Source: Tychonema litorale BBK16
GTDB taxonomy: Bacteria > Cyanobacteriota > Cyanobacteriia > Cyanobacteriales > Microcoleaceae
Reading direction: 5' to 3'
Assembly (NCBI RefSeq): GCF_021648855.1
Contig: NZ_JAKJHX010000029.1
Location: 27,734-42,166, forward strand
DNA: 14,433 bases
Shown one piece after another: positions 12,783 through 14,433 of the stretch. Positions within the stretch are counted from its first letter, which is position 1, and each line of letters begins with the position of its first letter. The notes under the pieces were generated by a model, which was not told where the DNA came from, did no database searches, and saw only the letters and a program-made list of their open reading frames with translations. Position numbers and translations under genes: made by a program.

Positions 12783-14264
12783 ATGGAAGTTTACTGCACG
12801 CGCCCTGGATGTCCGCGACCTCAAAACTATTTTCCCGATCTTGATGACAGTTCCCTGCTGAAAACTGTGCAGCAAAGGTATTGCAAGACTTGTGGAATGC
12901 CCCTGATTTTGAGCGGTCGCTATTTACCGGTGAGGCTTTTAGGTCAAGGCGGTTTTGGGGCTGCTTTTCTGGCGCGCGATCGCTATACTCCGGCAATGCG
13001 GCAGTGCGTTGCTAAACTGTTACAGCCGTCAGTTAGTCTGACTCCGGCACAACTCACAATCGCTCAAAATTTGTTTGAACGAGAAGCGGCGGTTTTGGAG
13101 GAACTGGGAAACGAACACCCACAAATTCCGAGTCTGCTGGCTTTTTTTGAGTTGACTGTTCCGAGTTTGCAAGGGGGGAAAAATGATCAGTTTTTCTATT
13201 TGGTTCAAGAATTTATTGATGGGGAAAATTTGGAGGAAGAACTAGCTGTAAAAAACAAGTTTTCGGAATCTGAAATAATGGTGGTGCTGCGGGAAATTTT
13301 AAAGGTTCTCGATTTTGTGCACTCTCGCGGTTCGATTCATCGGGATATTAAACCTGCTAATATTATGCGAGGTAAAAATGGTCGGCTTTATCTATTAGAT
13401 TTTGGGGCTGTTAAACAGGTAACACAAGCTGCTGGTAGTGGAAAAGCTTCGACTGGTATTTATTCTTTGGGTTATGCTCCGCCAGAACAAATGAGCGGGC
13501 AAGAAGTCTATCCGGCAACGGATTTATATGCTTTGGGTGTGACTTGTATTACTTTGTTGAGTGGTTTGCAGCCGACGGAGTTGTTTGATAGTTATAGAAA
13601 TGAGTGGAATTGGCATTCGCGGGTGCAAGTAAGTGCTGTTTTGACTCAAGTGCTCGATCGAATGTTATTATCAGCTCCCAGCCAGCGCTTTCAATCTGCG
13701 GCAGAGGTGGAAGCGGCTCTGAAGCCTGGGTCTCAACCATATTCTCAACAACCTACAGTCGTCGTAGCACCTCCTCAAATAGCGACTCAACCACCTCTGC
13801 CACATTCTTCGTACCCCCCTACACCACAAATGTCTCAGCCTCCTACGGTCATTCCTGTCACTGTTCCGGGAGGGTTGCAAGCTCCGCCGAGAGGGGCTTT
13901 TTCGCTTTGGGATGTTTTGGGTGGGGCGGCGTTTACGGGTTTTGAAGGAGGGTTGCTGGCGATCGCCCTGACGAGTTTGTTGCCGTCTCCAGGGCTGAGT
14001 ATCGGATTGTTGGGGATGATTGTGGGGGGTTTGATTTATGGCCAGTATCGCAGGGCGATCGAACAAACTGAGATGCTGACTATTGCTGCTGGTACTTTCG
14101 CTATGCTGTGGTTTTTCCCGGCTTTGCGGACGGCTGCACTGGCGATTTATCCAGGTTCTCCGATTACTGGTGTCTTGTTTGTCGGGTGGTTGGCGGCTTT
14201 AGGTGCGATCGCGGCAACAGCCATATTTCGCCTTATTTATAAGTTACTTTCTAATGTTTTTTAA
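12783..14264 (+). CDS. Membrane-anchored Ser/Thr protein kinase with N-terminal zinc ribbon
   Basis: 493 residues. An N-terminal four-Cys ribbon (Cys5, Cys10, Cys34, Cys37) leads into a Hanks-type kinase domain at about 47-315: glycine loop LGQGGFG (53-59), Lys78 in CVAKLL, Glu101 as the helix-C partner, catalytic HRDIKPAN (186-193) with Asp188 and Asn193, DFG at 206-208, a PPE motif near 233, Asp247 in ATDLYALG and Arg302. All catalytic residues are present, so it should be active. Residues 316-370 form a Pro/Gln-rich linker. The C-terminus holds about four membrane helices (376-400, 404-420, 431-456, 462-487) in place of the WD40 or sensor domains often found in this cyanobacterial kinase group. 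The ATG at 12783 gives the correct distance to the first Cys. The substrate is unknown. It follows rbcR on the same strand after 128 nt and a hairpin, so it is probably transcribed separately. Confidence 0.92.
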   Translation: MEVYCTRPGCPRPQNYFPDLDDSSLLKTVQQRYCKTCGMPLILSGRYLPVRLLGQGGFGAAFLARDRYTPAMRQCVAKLLQPSVSLTPAQLTIAQNLFEREAAVLEELGNEHPQIPSLLAFFELTVPSLQGGKNDQFFYLVQEFIDGENLEEELAVKNKFSESEIMVVLREILKVLDFVHSRGSIHRDIKPANIMRGKNGRLYLLDFGAVKQVTQAAGSGKASTGIYSLGYAPPEQMSGQEVYPATDLYALGVTCITLLSGLQPTELFDSYRNEWNWHSRVQVSAVLTQVLDRMLLSAPSQRFQSAAEVEAALKPGSQPYSQQPTVVVAPPQIATQPPLPHSSYPPTPQMSQPPTVIPVTVPGGLQAPPRGAFSLWDVLGGAAFTGFEGGLLAIALTSLLPSPGLSIGLLGMIVGGLIYGQYRRAIEQTEMLTIAAGTFAMLWFFPALRTAALAIYPGSPITGVLFVGWLAALGAIAATAIFRLIYKLLSNVF

Positions 14265-14433
14265 GTAGGGGAAATTGACGAATTGCCTGATTAATTGTAG
14301 GGGCAATTCATGAATTGCCCCTACTGAATTTCGGAGGGCAATTCATGAATTGCCCCTACTGAATTTCGGAGGGCAATTCATGAATTGCCCCTACTGAATT
14401 TCGGAGGGCAATTCATGAATTGCCCCTACTGAA
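14265..14433. repeat. Tandem array of 35-bp palindromic units (continues past the window)
   Basis: A 20-bp perfect palindrome (GGGCAATTCATGAATTGCCC) occurs at 14301, 14336, 14371 and 14406, with a period of exactly 35 bp; the spacer CCTACTGAATTTCGGA-type sequence is identical each time. In the first copy the palindrome is 28 bp (14297-14324) because GTAG precedes it. A diverged unit (GTAGGGGAAATTGACGAATTGCC) starts directly after the kinase stop codon. Near-zero divergence implies recent expansion. The first hairpin may terminate the kinase transcript. Unit length is not a multiple of three, and no coding role is apparent. Confidence 0.9.

Noticed and set aside
14301..14433. CRISPR array
   Set aside because: The repeats are contiguous 35-bp units with identical intervening sequence; there are no variable spacers and no cas genes.

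Overview
The window looks like chromosome of a filamentous cyanobacterium, tentatively of the Oscillatoria/Microcoleus type. The evidence is the dense scatter of the HIP1 octamer GCGATCGC, two NDH-1 subunit genes, an RbcR-type LysR regulator, carotenoid genes of cyanobacterial type, a cyanobacterial zinc-ribbon Ser/Thr kinase, and several families of short palindromic repeats in the intergenic spaces. The genus is a guess from style; no rRNA or other marker gene is present.

Layout: (1) 1-623 is the 3' end of a long coiled-coil protein built of about 40-residue repeats. (2) 760-2355 is crtD (carotenoid C-3',4' desaturase), which converges through a pair of palindromic repeats on a small secreted protein of unknown function (2436-2852, minus). 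(3) 2964-4273 (minus) is a toxin-antitoxin patch: one apparently intact hicBA pair, an orphan Phd/YefM-type antitoxin, an antitoxin-like gene followed by a 22-codon stump of a ParE/RelE-type toxin, and a 42-codon HicB-like stump. A 45-bp direct duplication flanks the orphan phd gene. (4) 4439-5602 (minus) is a membrane-anchored HExxH zinc-peptidase-like protein with a C-terminal zinc ribbon.

(5) 5921-10038 (minus) holds ndhD and ndhF, membrane subunits of the plastoquinone-reducing NDH-1 complex. They are separated by a 485-nt spacer that contains a foldback element of about 236 bp with nested hairpins. (6) 10325-11460 (minus) holds a thioredoxin with a WCGLC active site, preceded 47 nt upstream by a NnrU-domain 15-cis-zeta-carotene isomerase (Z-ISO). 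A hairpin lies between them over the thioredoxin ribosome binding site. (7) Diverging from Z-ISO across a heptanucleotide repeat tract is rbcR (11701-12654, plus), then a membrane-anchored Ser/Thr kinase (12783-14264). The window ends inside a tandem array of 35-bp palindromic units.

Functionally this is mostly housekeeping photosynthetic biology: carotenoid synthesis (crtD, Z-ISO), cyclic and respiratory electron flow (ndhF, ndhD), Calvin-cycle control (rbcR) and redox control (thioredoxin). It is interrupted by one accessory patch (2.9-5.8 kb) of toxin-antitoxin remnants and an unfamiliar peptidase. I found no complete new multi-gene system. The most unusual signals are structural: the foldback between ndhF and ndhD, the hairpin on the thioredoxin start site, the toxin-antitoxin decay, and families of palindromes that share the end GTAGGG/CCCTAC. 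No tRNA, rRNA, CRISPR array or complete insertion sequence was seen.
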